Part shown: positions 12,230 through 23,130 of the stretch, piece after piece | Layout of the letters: every line of letters starts with the position of its first letter | Position numbering within the stretch: the first letter of the stretch is position 1 | From: Ctenosaura bakeri | Taxonomy: Eukaryota; Chordata; Lepidosauria; Squamata; Iguanidae | Direction of reading: 5' to 3' | DNA length: 64,000 bases | Assembly (NCBI GenBank): GCA_948474755.1 | Contig: CAOLHI010002130.1 | Span: forward strand, 124,001 to 188,000 | Notes under the pieces: generated by a model | Seen by the model: the letters and a program-made list of their open reading frames with translations, nothing else | What the model was told of the DNA's origin: nothing | Databases searched by the model: none | Position numbers and translations under genes: made by a program

Positions 12230-12548
12230 TTTCACAAATGAAAACTGGGACACATGTGGCCAAGTGATATCAGAGTGTGGTTAAGGCGGTAGAAGTTACG
12301 AATAAGGAAGGACGCACAAGCTAGAAAAGGCGGCAGGAGGTTTGCTTTTGCTGGAGCCAACGGAGAAGGGAATGATTTTCCTCCTCTTCCTTGCTGAATT
12401 AATTGAGTGCAAGCTATTTTTTTCCCTTGAAATAAGCTGAGGACAAAGGGGGGAAACCAGGAGGAACAGAAAGAAACTGGGACATTTTTAAAGCAGTTGA
12501 AAAGTGGGACAACAGCCTGTCCTACCAGATCAGGATAATTAGAAAGTC
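12230..12548 (+). mobile_element. Family B element
   Basis: Blocks ATGTGGCCAAGTGATATCAG, GTTTGCTTTTGCTGGAGCC, TTGCTGAATTAATTGAGTGC and AAAAGTGGGACAACAG align with the copies at 5989 and 15398. The ends are eroded. Confidence 0.65.
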
Positions 12549-12889
12549 TGTTTGTATCTTTGCTTGAGGATATTGAATCTTAAATCTTCCTGGGAGGGCA
12601 TGCTCATTCACTTATTGGGAACTATCTAAATCATCAAAATGTCTACCTAAACATTATATATGATATCTACCACGTTACACTGTGCACAATGTAAACTCTA
12701 CTACCCCTTATAAAAGCTGTCTGAATATTATTTAGGTTTCCTTGGGCAGGAACACACATGTATTTATGTGCACACATATACACAAAGACCCCCATTAGCT
12801 GCATTCTCTGATGCATTGCATTTTCCGGTATATGCTAGTATCATTCCCATGCCAAGTCATTATATGGTGTTTTATTAAAACTTATCAGG

Positions 12890-13118
12890 TTGGTACAGTT
12901 TCTAATGCATTTTAATGTATTTAATACCTTCAACATTTAACATTTTTAACTCTACAAATTGTTCAATTGTTTTTTGAAATTATATATTGATACTTCTATG
13001 TATGTTTTAACTTGTATTGTTTTAATGTTAGCTGCCTTGAATCCCACTGTCAGGAGAAAAGAAGGAGATAAATATAACAGTCGTCATCATCATCATCATA
13101 TCATCATCATCATCATCT
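12890..13118 (+). repeat. L2-like LINE 3' tail with (CAT)n
   Basis: TGCCTTGAATCCCACTGTC...AGGAGATAAATATAAC followed by a CAT/ATC array at 13081-13118. Confidence 0.55.
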
Positions 13119-13119
13119 T

Positions 13120-13300
13120 TCAGGGCCTAAGCTGATTTTATCCAGTTTGATGTGTGCTGTCATTGCTGTTATTTTCAATTGTTTTAACTGCCAAATTAAA
13201 CAATTATTTTGTTGTTATTTATTTTTTACAACTATGTTATTATAAGCCACCCTGAGATCTTAAACGCGGGATAAAATATCTTAATAAATAAATATATTTT
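13120..13300 (+). repeat. L2-like LINE 3' tail with (AAAT)n
   Basis: ATAAGCCACCCTGAGATCTT...GGGATAAAATATC then AATAAATAAATA, the standard tail layout. Confidence 0.5.
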
Positions 13301-13876
13301 CTGAAAAAGCCATCCCAAGCTTCATTTCAAGCTGTGTCTTATATGTGATTCTTTAGAAGAGACCAGAAGTATAACCAAACTTTGGTACATGGAGTCCTTG
13401 GCCTAATTTCACACTTCTAACAGCTCTTGTCTGGCTTCTTTTCCAGCTGTGATTTGAAAATCAAAGCCTGAGCCCATATATTTGGGATTCATTGTGCCTC
13501 AAGGTAGTGGTTATTTAATAAGTGTACCTGGAGGTTATGAGAATATACATATACATTGTCTACCCTCTAACTGTCCCTATTTACCAGCTATAATCCTTAC
13601 TGTCAAGTAGCTCTCCTTGGCTTATCACTATTTTTATTTTCCCTTTGGGAGATATATTTTCAGGGTTCTTTTTTTAAAAAAAGACTGAACTAGCTTTCCT
13701 TCCATTGTACTGGTGAGCAAGCTGACCATAAAAAGACAACTTGTTCTAGCTGGTTAAATAACACACCATGCTTCATAAACCAGCCTATGATAAACTATGT
13801 TCAGAGCAAATGAACATCTGCAGTCAACATTTCAATGAAGCTTTGAGGCTGGGCCTTTAACAGTTGAACAGACTAA

Positions 13877-14039
13877 TTTCACTTCCGCACTAGCCTGTTA
13901 CAGCGTGATGATTCCACTTTCAACATCCTCTGGAATCCTGGGGTTTGCAGTTTCGGGAGGGGCCAGGCCAAACCCCAGGATTCCAGAGGATGTTGAAAGT
14001 GGAATCATCGCGCTATAACAGGCTAGTGCGGAAATGGCT
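13877..14039. mobile_element. Palindromic MITE, copy C
   Basis: Inverted repeat of about 163 bp with a reduced centre. Both arms carry CCTCTGGAATCC rather than the common CCTATGGAATCC, and both carry GATGATT. The left terminus is decayed. Confidence 0.88.
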
Positions 14040-14274
14040 TAAGAAATGATAACTTCCCCTCCCTATCAAGCCACTGTTAAAAGACACAGGAGGAAAAAGA
14101 TGGTTAAAAGGTTCTAATCAGAAATGAATATTTAGCAAAGAGCTTGAGATATTATCTTCAAGAAGCCATGCATTAAGAAAGCAGGCCTTTGCTTTTGTAC
14201 AAGAAACATGAAAGCAACATGCAAATAATGCATTCCCTTTCTGTTCATTATTATTTAAAAATGTATGATCCAGG

Positions 14275-14720
14275 TCTGACAATCTTGGAGAGAGGGCTTT
14301 CTTTTCATCTTATCCTCCACCCAGTGTCATTCAGTGAAGACATGGGGCAGAGCCTTCCTGGTAGCTGCTCCTAGGCTATGGACCTCCCTTCCAAAGGAGG
14401 CTCACTTGGCCCCATCTCTACTCTCTTTTCACCAGCAGGCAAAGACCTTTTAAAGAGTCCTTCAGCCTTCAACTGGTTGGTAGAGAAGGATGTTCCATAA
14501 GGATGCTGTTTTTCTGGTGTGTAATAAGCATTTTATGGGTTTTGAATTGTTTAAAATTAATATCTTAAAGCAGTATCTTCATTGGATTGATCTGCTAATG
14601 CAATTTTGACTTTTGTACCACTTCTTGTTTGAACTATTTTGTTTTAGCTTAGATTGTAAGCCATTTTGAGTCTCATTTTCAGAGAAAGGTGTGAAAAAAT
14701 GAAGAATATCATTATCCTCA
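14275..14720 (+). repeat. L2-like LINE 3' region
   Basis: GAGAGGGCTTTCTTTTC, CACCAGCAGGCAAAGACC and the tail TTGTAAGCCATTTTGAGTC are the usual blocks of this LINE 3' end. No open reading frame remains. Confidence 0.55.
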
Positions 14721-14734
14721 TATGCTGTCCTAAT

Positions 14735-15032
14735 TTAAAACAGCATTAAAGACCAGTGTCTTCCAGCAGGCCTAATTGGATGATTTTAAATTTTGATTTT
14801 AACCACAATTTTAACCATTAATTTTAAATATGTATTTACTGTTTTAATAGGTAATTTGTATAATATGATCTTTTAAATTGATATGTAATTTTTTAATTTT
14901 GTTGTTTTTTAAACTGATATGCTGTTTTTAATTGATGCTACATGTTATGCATTAATCTGCTACTGTTCCCTGCCTCAATCCATAGGTAGAGAGAGGTAAG
15001 AAATAGATATTAATATCATCATCATCATCATA
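14735..15032 (+). repeat. L2-like LINE 3' tail with (ATC)n
   Basis: CCCTGCCTCAATCCATAGG...AGAGGTAAGAAATAGATATT followed by ATCATCATC (about 15016-15031). The upstream half is AT-rich LINE 3' UTR. Confidence 0.55.
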
Positions 15033-15397
15033 AAATAGCCCCAGTTGCACTCCACAACCTTTCCAATGTTTTGGAAGTAACAGGTAAACATTATCCAATA
15101 TACACAAAAATTTAAAATTGTGTTACATTATTTTGCAAAAATAAAATTGTTATGCTCTCATTACCACATTGCAAACAAGTGCCTTGAGCCTTTCCATGAT
15201 TGCTAGGTATCTGGCTTTGGGGCTGCCATTTCTATTTCTCACAATGCAGTGCAGCAAGACACAGTCTGGGCATTATAGGAAATCCAAATGCTGCTGACCA
15301 GAGATAATATCGACCTAGAATGCTGGCTGATATAGAAGAGGTCAACCATGCCCCTTTTTCTGTAGACCCCCTCCAAGCTGACAGTCGTTCCAGGTTT

Positions 15398-15773
15398 CTC
15401 ATATCCTCCAACATTTCAGGGATGAAACCCAGACAGGTGTGGCCAAGCAACATCAGAGTGTGGTCAAGGTGGCAAAAAGTGAGAAGGAAGAGATAAAGTT
15501 TAGGAGAGGCTTGCAGCAGTTTGTCTCTGGCTGAGCCTTCAGGGAAGACCAAGCTTCTGCCCCTCCCTTCCTCTCCTTTCCATCTTGCTGAGTTCATTGA
15601 GTGTGAACTACTTTTGCATTTTGAACTCATTTTGCTGCAAGTAATGTAAGCCAGGATAATGGGGAATAGGAGGAGAAGGACACTGGGACATTTTAAAAGC
15701 AGCTGAAAAAGTGGGACAACACAGGATTAATCAGGGCTGTCCTGGCCAAATTGGGACAGTTGGAGGGTGTGAG
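15398..15773 (+). mobile_element. Family B element, full copy
   Basis: Opens CTCATATCCTCCAACATTTC and closes GTTGGAGGGTGTGAG; about 376 bp. Best copy for defining termini together with 5989-6351. No coding capacity. Confidence 0.72.
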
Positions 15774-16367
15774 GTATGTACAGAAATTGGTTCAATTAGC
15801 TTACTCATATTTAAGCATATATTAAGTTGGGAATGCTATAATTGATGCACATTTGGAAACCACTGAATAAAAATTCTCTCTGTTCTCTGTTTTTAAGCAA
15901 AGAATCTGTACAAGCGGTAGAATAAGGTAAAAGAGTAATAAAATAGGTGAGATACTGCTTCTGACTATAGGGGAGGCGTAAGGATGAAGCAAACTTTTGT
16001 TTGGGCCACATTATTATGTAACGAAGCTAATTCATATTCCTCTAAGGAATACCATGGATCAGAAAACAGTTATTTTTCAGAGTGCACAGTTTTCCAAATG
16101 CTGTGATGCAATTCTTGCCCAAAAAACGTGGACAAAAATATTTATTACCATTATGTACCAAAATGAATATACCAACGAAGGCTGCATCCGAAAACAAATG
16201 TGAATGTTAGGGCTTGTTTTTTCAAAGACTGACAAAAAAAAAAAAAATGGATCAGAACAAACTTATGATTCATGGATGTGATATAGAATTATTTCACCAT
16301 TCACTGTGCTCACTAGTGGTGTAATTCTTTATTAATTTTTCTTCCCAAAGCAAACAACAAGTAATAT

Positions 16368-16912
16368 TAGCAATTTTCTTCCTGCTGTGAGAAAGTCTTC
16401 GAAAACCAGACAGTTCTTGAAAATAATTCACAATTTGGGACTTATTGTGTGCAAAATTCACATGTGGTTGATTTGCAAAGAAAGCAGCATTTTTGGCATA
16501 GAAAAATCAGTATCATGACCATGAAATAATATTTCTCTGCAAGAATATTTTCTGCACAATAGAATGTTGCTGTCTCCTGCACAGAAAAATGCTGCTTCTC
16601 AGGCAAATCAACTGTGTGCAAATTTGCAAAGAACAGGTCCCCATTAGAACTTTTTCTTTTGAAGAAACAGCTTTTGTTGTGCAGAAAATAATATTTCGGT
16701 GCAGAGATATGTTTTCCTGTGCAGGAAAAGGGTGTGTGTGTGCAGAAAATACTGTTTCCTGAGCAAAATCACCATATGCAAATTTTGTGCAGAATAAATC
16801 CCAAATTCACAAAATTCTCATTGGTCCTAGATTCTTCTTATCAGAGTTTATCAGCCTTTCCTGCTCTTTTTTTTCTAAAATTTTTGAGTGTTCTATCCAC
16901 CTCTGATGTTCA
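16368..16912. repeat. Family C repeat, long uninterrupted copy
   Basis: From AGAAAGTCTTCGAAAACC to GATTCTTCTTATCAGAG and a T-rich end. The interior has at least six TTTTCTGCACA or TGTGCAGAAAA units alternating with CAAATTTGCA-type blocks. This copy shows the family is one unit with no LINE between its ends. Confidence 0.65.
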
Positions 16913-16979
16913 TCTTTTTGAATAGCCCCCTCCCATTAGAGGGGAGCAGGAATAAGTGTTAGTCCTGCATCCCCCAGAC

Positions 16980-17720
16980 ACAGAATATGAGAACAACTGA
17001 AGAGCAAGAATGGATTGCAAGAAGCAATCTCCTCTTGGCGTGTGAGGTTTCTATTTACAGGGAGTTTTTATTTTAAGGAGCATTCAAAATTGTGATTTCC
17101 CGCCCACCCATCCCCTTGTCTATAGCACGAAGCACTTCCTCGGCCATTCCACCCACTCATTCTGCCCTATGCGGCGTCCCAGCCTAAGTGGCAAAATAAA
17201 AATAAAAATAAAAAGTTGAATATTTTAGGCAACCATCACCCAAATGAGAAGCTGCCATGTGTTGGCGTTTTAGAGCCCTCCAAGTGCTGGGATTTATTTT
17301 CAGCGAGTAGAAAATAGACAGCCGGCATAAAAATCCAGCAGGTTCTAGCTAGTAAAATTATTTATCAAGCTAACAAGGGAGGAACCGTTCTAGTAACAAC
17401 AACCAATGTGGAAAAAAGGCATGCCTTTATATTTTACCTTTGGGTTAGTACACCAGTAAAAATGCCAACTGACAAGCACTTCTCATAAACATCTCTTTCT
17501 AAATGAACTGCCTTGTTAGCAGGGGAAGAGGGCGGGAGGGATCCCGAGCAAGAAGGAACTCGGAGTCAACGGGCAGAACAAATTCCAGGAGAGGACCCTG
17601 TGCTAAAAATAAAAGCATAAAAAATAATGTGGGCGCATAAATGAATTTAATAAATGAATACTTAATTTCACATTTGAAATAAACTACCACTGCGATGAAT
17701 CTATTCCAGGACTGGAGTGC
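16980..17720. other. Unique sequence, candidate conserved non-coding element
   Basis: No repeat family detected. It has mixed AT-rich homeodomain-like and GC-containing motifs, including an A4T array near 17204-17224. The appearance is enhancer-like, but conservation cannot be tested here. Confidence 0.3.
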
Positions 17721-17847
17721 AGTAAGAGGACAGTCTTTTATTCAGAGTTTCAAAACATTGGGGAAAAATATTTTTTCTGCATATCAATGGATGAATATAC
17801 TCAGTACCACAGTTAGCTCTGCTAGGCAAGCTCCAATGGAATCTTTA

Positions 17848-17891
17848 TCATCTTTTCTTTTCTTTTCTTTTCCTTTCTTTCTTTCTTTTTA
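17848..17891. repeat. (TTTTC)n/(TTTC)n microsatellite
   Basis: Pyrimidine-rich simple repeat, interrupted. Confidence 0.85.
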
Positions 17892-18514
17892 GGATCCAAA
17901 CTCTGAAGTCGATTCTTAATGAGATCAAGTCTTGATTACAAACTGCTCTCCAATTGCATTTCATACAGTCCTCGAAAAGGGACAAAAAAAAAGTGGGGGG
18001 AGGCCAGGGAGGGGAAAGGGAATAATCTCCTGATCCCAATTAAATGTGTAAAAGAGACAGTCAAGCAGCTTGCTCTGAGAAAAGGCTATGCTCGAAATGA
18101 CTCCCCTCCATTTGACAAGGTTTTCGGTACCCCAAGGCTCCTTGGTTAGACTCAACATTTAACAATTGTCAGAGAAGCTTTAAACTCACCCCCCACCCTG
18201 AAAAAAAATACCCAAGGTTTCTCCCCAGCCTTCCTGCTTCTGATGACATGAGAAAACAGCTTCAGGGGCTGAGCCTCAGCAGCATATCTGCTTCAATGTC
18301 TAAGGAAATGAGAGCTGCAACATCTGTAGGTAAAAACAAGGTAAGGTGGGGTGGGAAGAAGGGAGAAGAGAGGAAGCATTTTTGATCCTTAAACAGAAGT
18401 TCTCTGTCTTTTTTTTAATTTGCTTCCAAAATATGATCTACTGACTTTAGTAAGATTTACTCTTAGTTCAGTGTGTGTAGGATTGCAAATTCATTCACTT
18501 GTTACATTTATATC

Positions 18515-18665
18515 TCATAGAATCATACAGTTGGAAGGCCATATAGTCCAATCCCCTGCCATGCAGGAACTCCCAAATCTCTGATCATTCAATCTCTGTT
18601 TAAGGACCTCCAAAGATGAGGAGTCCACCACCATCTGAGGCAAGCTCTCTCCTTTTCCCCAGTGA
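18515..18665 (-). mobile_element. CR1 LINE 3' end fragment
   Basis: CATAGAATCATACAGTTGG followed by CCAATCCCCTGCCATGCAGG and the TCTCTGTTTAAGGACCTC block is the reverse complement of a sauropsid CR1 3' end. Confidence 0.8.
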
Positions 18666-18875
18666 GCTCAAAGTAGTATACATGGCTCTTCCCATCCCCA
18701 ATTTATTAGCACACTAACCAATAGATTAGATCAGGTTGAAATAAAGAACAATTTGCACAATGTCACCCAGTGATTTTTATAGTCCAATGAGGATCAGATA
18801 TCAGATGTCCCAAGATGGAACCTACGGGAAGGTGACAAACTGTGGATGACTCTGTGAAGCTTCGCTATTTTCATA

Positions 18876-19116
18876 TAATCATAGAATCACAGAATAATAG
18901 AGTTGGAAGAGACCCCAGGGGCCATCCAGTCCAACCCCCTGCCATGCAGGACTACACATCAAGGCACTCCCAACAGATGGCCATCCAGCTTCTGTTTAAA
19001 AACCTCTAAAGAAGGAGACTACACCACACTCTGAGGCAGCATATTCCACTGCCAAACAGTGGAGGTTCAGGTGGAATTGCTTTTCCTGTAGTTTGAATCC
19101 ATTGCTCCTTGTCCTA
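18876..19116 (-). mobile_element. CR1 LINE 3' end, part 1 (split by transposon)
   Basis: ATAGAATCACAGAATAATAG, AGTCCAACCCCCTGCCATGC and CTTCTGTTTAAAAACCTC mark a reverse CR1. It is interrupted after GTCCTA and continues at 19737. Confidence 0.88.
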
Positions 19117-19733
19117 GGCCATTTTCGCATGGGCTTTCTGTCTCACGACAGCCCTGTTAGCCTCGCGGGAGTGGGAGCGTCGCTCTGCACGACGCACTCC
19201 CACTTCCGCCGCGCTCACGGGGCTGCAGCGGCGCGATCGTGGTTTTTTTTATTTTTGCCTCAAAGCGAAAATCACCCGCGCTCGCGCAACGCTCCCGGTG
19301 CCCACGCGCACTTACCTCCTGTGCGGAGCATCGGGGAGGCGGCCAGGTCACGCTTCCTTCCCTCCGTCCCTGCAGAAGGAAGGGGCAGGGCGCTAGCATG
19401 ACGGACGCGACAGCCTCCTGCTTCGTGCGAGCGGTGGGGACGGACGCGACAGCCTCCTGCTTCGCGCGAGCAGGGGGGACAGACGCGGCAGCCTCCTGCT
19501 TCGTGCGAGCGGGGGGACGGACGCGGCAGCCTCCTGCTTCGCGCGAGCGGGGGGGCAGACGCGACAGCCTCCTGCTTCGCCCGGGGGGAGGACGGCTCAC
19601 GCGAGGCTCCCGCTTCCCCCTCGTTCCTTCGCCTGTGGAAGGAAGGAGGGGGGAAACGGCAGCCTCCCGGAGGAGACTTTTCGCGCCAGCCGCCCTCCCC
19701 GCTTGCGCGAGAAGCCTCAATGCGAAAAGGGCC
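19117..19733. mobile_element. Long GC-rich non-autonomous DNA transposon, copy 2, nested in CR1
   Basis: 617 bp, starting GGCCATTTTCGCA and ending TGCGAAAAGGGCC, in opposite orientation to the copy at 970. The CR1 around it gives the empty site: GTCCTA and CTAGTC join by sharing CTA, so the 3-bp target duplication (19114-19116, 19734-19736) is certain. The interior has five units of about 39 bp (19401 to about 19590) built on CGCAGCCTCCTGCTTCGCGC. Open frames here are by-products of the repeat; no transposase. Confidence 0.93.
19401..19590. repeat. 39-bp minisatellite inside transposon copy 2
   Basis: Five units (starts at 19401, 19440, 19479, 19517, 19556; lengths 39, 39, 38, 39 and a partial) differing by a few bases and by G-run length. 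The copy at 970-1483 has about two units. Confidence 0.85.
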
Positions 19734-19736
19734 CTA

Positions 19737-19950
19737 GTCTCTGGAGCGGGGGAAAACAAGCCCATTCCCTCTTCAATATGACATCTTTTCAAATATTTAA
19801 ACATGGCTATCATATCCCCTCTTAACCTTCTCTTCTGCAGACTAAACATAACCAAATCCCTAAGATGCTCCTTGTAGGGCATGGCTTCCAGACCCTTCAT
19901 CATTTTGGTTGCCCTCCTCTGGACTCCTCTGCATTTTGACTATAGTGCCT
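19737..19950 (-). mobile_element. CR1 LINE, part 2
   Basis: Continues the CR1 from 18876-19116: CAATATGACATCTTTTCAAA, TTTAAACATGGCTATCAT and TGGTTGCCCTCCTCTGGAC are CR1 3' region in reverse. Confidence 0.88.
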
Positions 19951-20954
19951 TGTTTTAACAAATATACAGGAGCCTAATTATCATAACATTTTAAACAAGT
20001 CTTGTACAGATCTGCAGAACAGAATGTTGTGGCATTCTCTGCTAACCCTCAGTCGAGCATTCTTTAGTGCCTCTGCAAAAATGCAGAGTATCAGGCGGGT
20101 GGGTACAGTCGCCCACTCTGCAAATTCGTTCAACTGAATCCCAATCCTACCTCATACATTTCTTGCACTCCGGCCAGACACGTATTGCCAACTCAAAGCG
20201 ATTTGCTGCCCTGCCCTTCTGCAAACCTAACCCTTCTGAAAATTAAAAAGTCCCCGAGTTAGGCAAGGATCTTCTCAAGCTTGTTAAGCAATTGATGGAT
20301 TACATTAATATGTATACTGTCTGTAGGGGACAAACCACTTTTGAGGGAGCACGCATAGCTTTAGAAACATCAGCAAGTATCGCTAAAAAAAAAAAAGGGA
20401 GATGCATCATTGACACAAACTGTGAAATAAATAATAGATCTTGACTTTTATGTTCCCAGCCTTTGATCTGGTACAACTGACATTATGGTCCAGAAACAAG
20501 AAGGGTATTTTTTTTTAAAAAAAAATTGAGCTGGGAAAAGAAAAAAAAAGGGAAAGGAGAAGACTAGTGGATGTCAAATTATATTTTTAGCACAAGGCCA
20601 AACTGTAAGAAAAGAAAGGAAGAAAACTGAACCAAAAGGTATGACGGAATGAGTACAGCAGCAGAGAACCAAGAGACACCCAACTATTGTTTGAAAGCTA
20701 GGGAAATGATATTTAATTCAGTTCTCCAGTTACAAGGAGCACAATTAACCATTCTGCTCTCCCCAGTGTAGTTTTCAATAAAGCAAGAGGCAGCACATTT
20801 TTAAAATAGAAGAAATCCAGGCTTAGAAGATGCCAGTTTGTCTTCCTTAGTAGAAGAGATGAGAATATTAGTCACACGTGAGAGGAGGAAGTCTAAAAAA
20901 TGCAGGAGGACAAACCTTGGCCTGCAAACATTGGTGGCTGCTTTTCAGAAATGT
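19951..20954. other. Intergenic, nothing recognised
   Basis: AT-rich DNA with several A- and T-homopolymers. No gene. Confidence 0.4.
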
Positions 20955-21060
20955 TGCCCATTCAAGGTAGGAGAGGCTGCAGCAGTTTCTTTTTGCCTGA
21001 GCCTCCTGGGAAGGCCAAGATTCTGCTCCCTCCTCTCCTCACTGCTGAGTTATTTTAAGT
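20955..21060 (+). mobile_element. Family B element, left part
   Basis: GCAGTTTCTTTTTGCCTGAG and CTCCTCACTGCTGAGTTATT match family B; the element is then interrupted and resumes at about 21710. Confidence 0.55.
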
Positions 21061-21709
21061 GTTGTTATTTATTTCTCAACCTTTTCTCAACAATGGGACT
21101 CAAGACAGCTAGCAACATTAAAATACAGCTTATTGAAACATCTGTAAAAGTATAAATATGAAATAAAAAGCCAATTAAACAATTTATAGAGTTAAAAACC
21201 TCAAACGTTAAAATGTTTTAAAAGATTAATTAATTAAGTAATGTTAAAATACTTTAAAATACATTAAAAAACTATACCAATCTTAAAAAACAGAACAACA
21301 CAGAATTAAAAACCCAAATCTGATGGCACAAAGGTGTTTTAACCTGCTGTTGGAAGAAGCGTAAAGATGGGGCCATCCTGGCCCCTCCAGAGAGGAAGTG
21401 CCAAAGTCTGGGAGCAGCTACTGAGAAGGCCCTGTCTCCCTTGTTCCCATCAAATGGCCCTGAAAGAGTGGTGGGACAGAGAGAAGGGCCCCTCCAGATG
21501 ACCTTAGTGCTCTAATGGGCTCATAAAGGGAGACACAGTCCTTCAAATAACCTCGGCCCAAGTTGTATAGGGCTTTATAGGTCAACACCAACATTTCCAA
21601 TTGTTCCTGGAAATGGACTGGCAGCCAGCGGAGCTGTTGCAACAAGGGAGTTGTGTGCTCCCTGTAGCCGGCCCCAGTTATCAGCCTGGCTGCAAGTCTT
21701 TGGGTAAGT
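21061..21709 (-). mobile_element. L2-like LINE 3' region inserted in family B element
   Basis: Reverse-oriented LINE tail (TTATTTATTTCTCAACC...CAACAATGGGACTCAAG) followed by the GGAAGTGCCAAAGTCTGG, GAGAAGGCCCTGTCTCCC and GGGCTTTATAGGTCAACACC blocks characteristic of a common squamate LINE 3' end. It separates the two halves of a family B element. Confidence 0.6.
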
Positions 21710-21795
21710 GAAGTACAACAGAGAAGGTTGGAGGAGATAGAAACCAGGACAGTTTAAAAGCTGCTGGAAAAAATGGGATGACAGATGATTAATAT
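21710..21795 (+). mobile_element. Family B element, right part
   Basis: GTTTAAAAGCTGCTGGAAAA and ATGGGATGACAGATGATTAA match the distal family B interior. Confidence 0.5.
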
Positions 21796-21950
21796 GCAGA
21801 AATGCTGCTTCCAGTGCAAAAGAACCATTTGCAAATTTGCACAGAATTTGTCCCAAACTGCATAGATTCTCAACATTCCAGGATGCTTCTTATCAGAGTT
21901 TGCTAAAACTTAAAAAGCATGTTTTTTATTTTTTTTTAACAATATTCTTT
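21795..21950. repeat. Family C repeat, distal fragment
   Basis: ATGCAGAAATGCTGCTTCC, TTTGCACAGAATTTGTCCC and GATGCTTCTTATCAGAG match 16.6-16.9 kb. Confidence 0.5.
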
Positions 21951-22899
21951 CCATCCTCATGTTCAGAGAATACAGGACTTGGAGTTCAAAAACACTGGGA
22001 GTAGTGCAGGTTTTCTACCCTTGTATTTAGCAAAACTGAAGAAAATTTTAATAAATGTTAATAGAAAGCTGTGATTTAATTTGTATGGCATTCTATATAG
22101 GACTAGATGAGTGGGGCTCACTGCATTGTTTGGCAGGGCATTTCTTGAGCTACAGAATTCATTGAGCGTAAGAAAAAAATAGTTAAACTCTTGTTGTTCT
22201 ATTAAAAATATCTATATAAACTCTATGCCCATTTCACAGAATTTCTCAGATCAATTACATTCTCACCTCCGCTGTCTGCCTCCTAACAGTGGAGTGATAT
22301 AATTAAGAAAGGAAAACCACATTGAACCGCATCTGAATAACCTTGATTATTAGTTGTTAACACTAAGTGGTGGGATCATAATTTTCTTTCTTTCTTCTTT
22401 TTCACAGGCTGGTAATTTTGCTGTACAACACTTTTGCCAACTTGTTAATTAGGTGTTAATATCTGCAAGGGAGCGACAGCAAACTACTACACCTGGGGTC
22501 ATTTTTTTCTGAAACGCAGGTTGTCTCTGCAGACAGTACTTGCAATTCCCAAAGCAAACGCCATTCCTGCTCAACAGCAGGAGCTGTTGGCTTCTTCCAC
22601 GTCTGTTCTCATCAATAGATGATGCTAATATCTTTCTTATCGTTCCAGTAGAGGTGTCATGCATGAGAGATGCTCTGTACCCTTTCTCTTTTTCCATATG
22701 GACACTCTGTATATATGTGCCTTCAAGTAACCTGTCACCGTACGGTAACTTCATGAACATATCTAGGCCAAGATGTGTCTAACGCTCAAAACAGAACATA
22801 TTCCTAGGTAGTAAATTTTGGACAACCATTTAGATCATTGCAGCAGAGAGAATTAAGCTGCAATCCTACATCCCTTTGTGTGGGAGTAAACCTCATGGA
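21951..22899. other. Intergenic, nothing recognised
   Basis: No gene or repeat identified. Confidence 0.4.
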
Positions 22900-22904
22900 G
22901 AAAG

Positions 22905-23130
22905 TCAGCGTGGGCTAGTGGTTTAAGTGTTAGACTAGGGTTCCAAGAGATCATGGCTCAGATCTCCACTTATTCACAGAAACCCATTGAATGACCTTGG
23001 GCAAGTCACACGCTCTCAGCCCCAGGATGTTAATGGCAAACACCCTCTGAATAAATGTTGTCAAGAAAATGCCACGATTGGTTTAGGGTTGCCGTAAGTC
23101 ACAGTCGCCTTGATGGCATGTCACAACAAA
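22905..23130 (+). mobile_element. tRNA-derived (MIR/CORE-like) SINE
   Basis: GTGGGCTAGTGGTTTAAGTG is the tRNA-like head with A-box, then CTTGGGCAAGTCACAC (core), and the tail GGTTGCCGTAAGTCAC...CTTGATGGCA ending in ACAACAA. The tail resembles that of the 5S-derived SINE at 40.93 kb. Confidence 0.75.

Noticed and set aside
19157..19903. 248-codon minus-strand and 180-codon plus-strand frames
   Set aside because: They run through the GC-rich transposon and its 39-bp repeat and into CR1. No transposase motif; repeat-driven artefacts.
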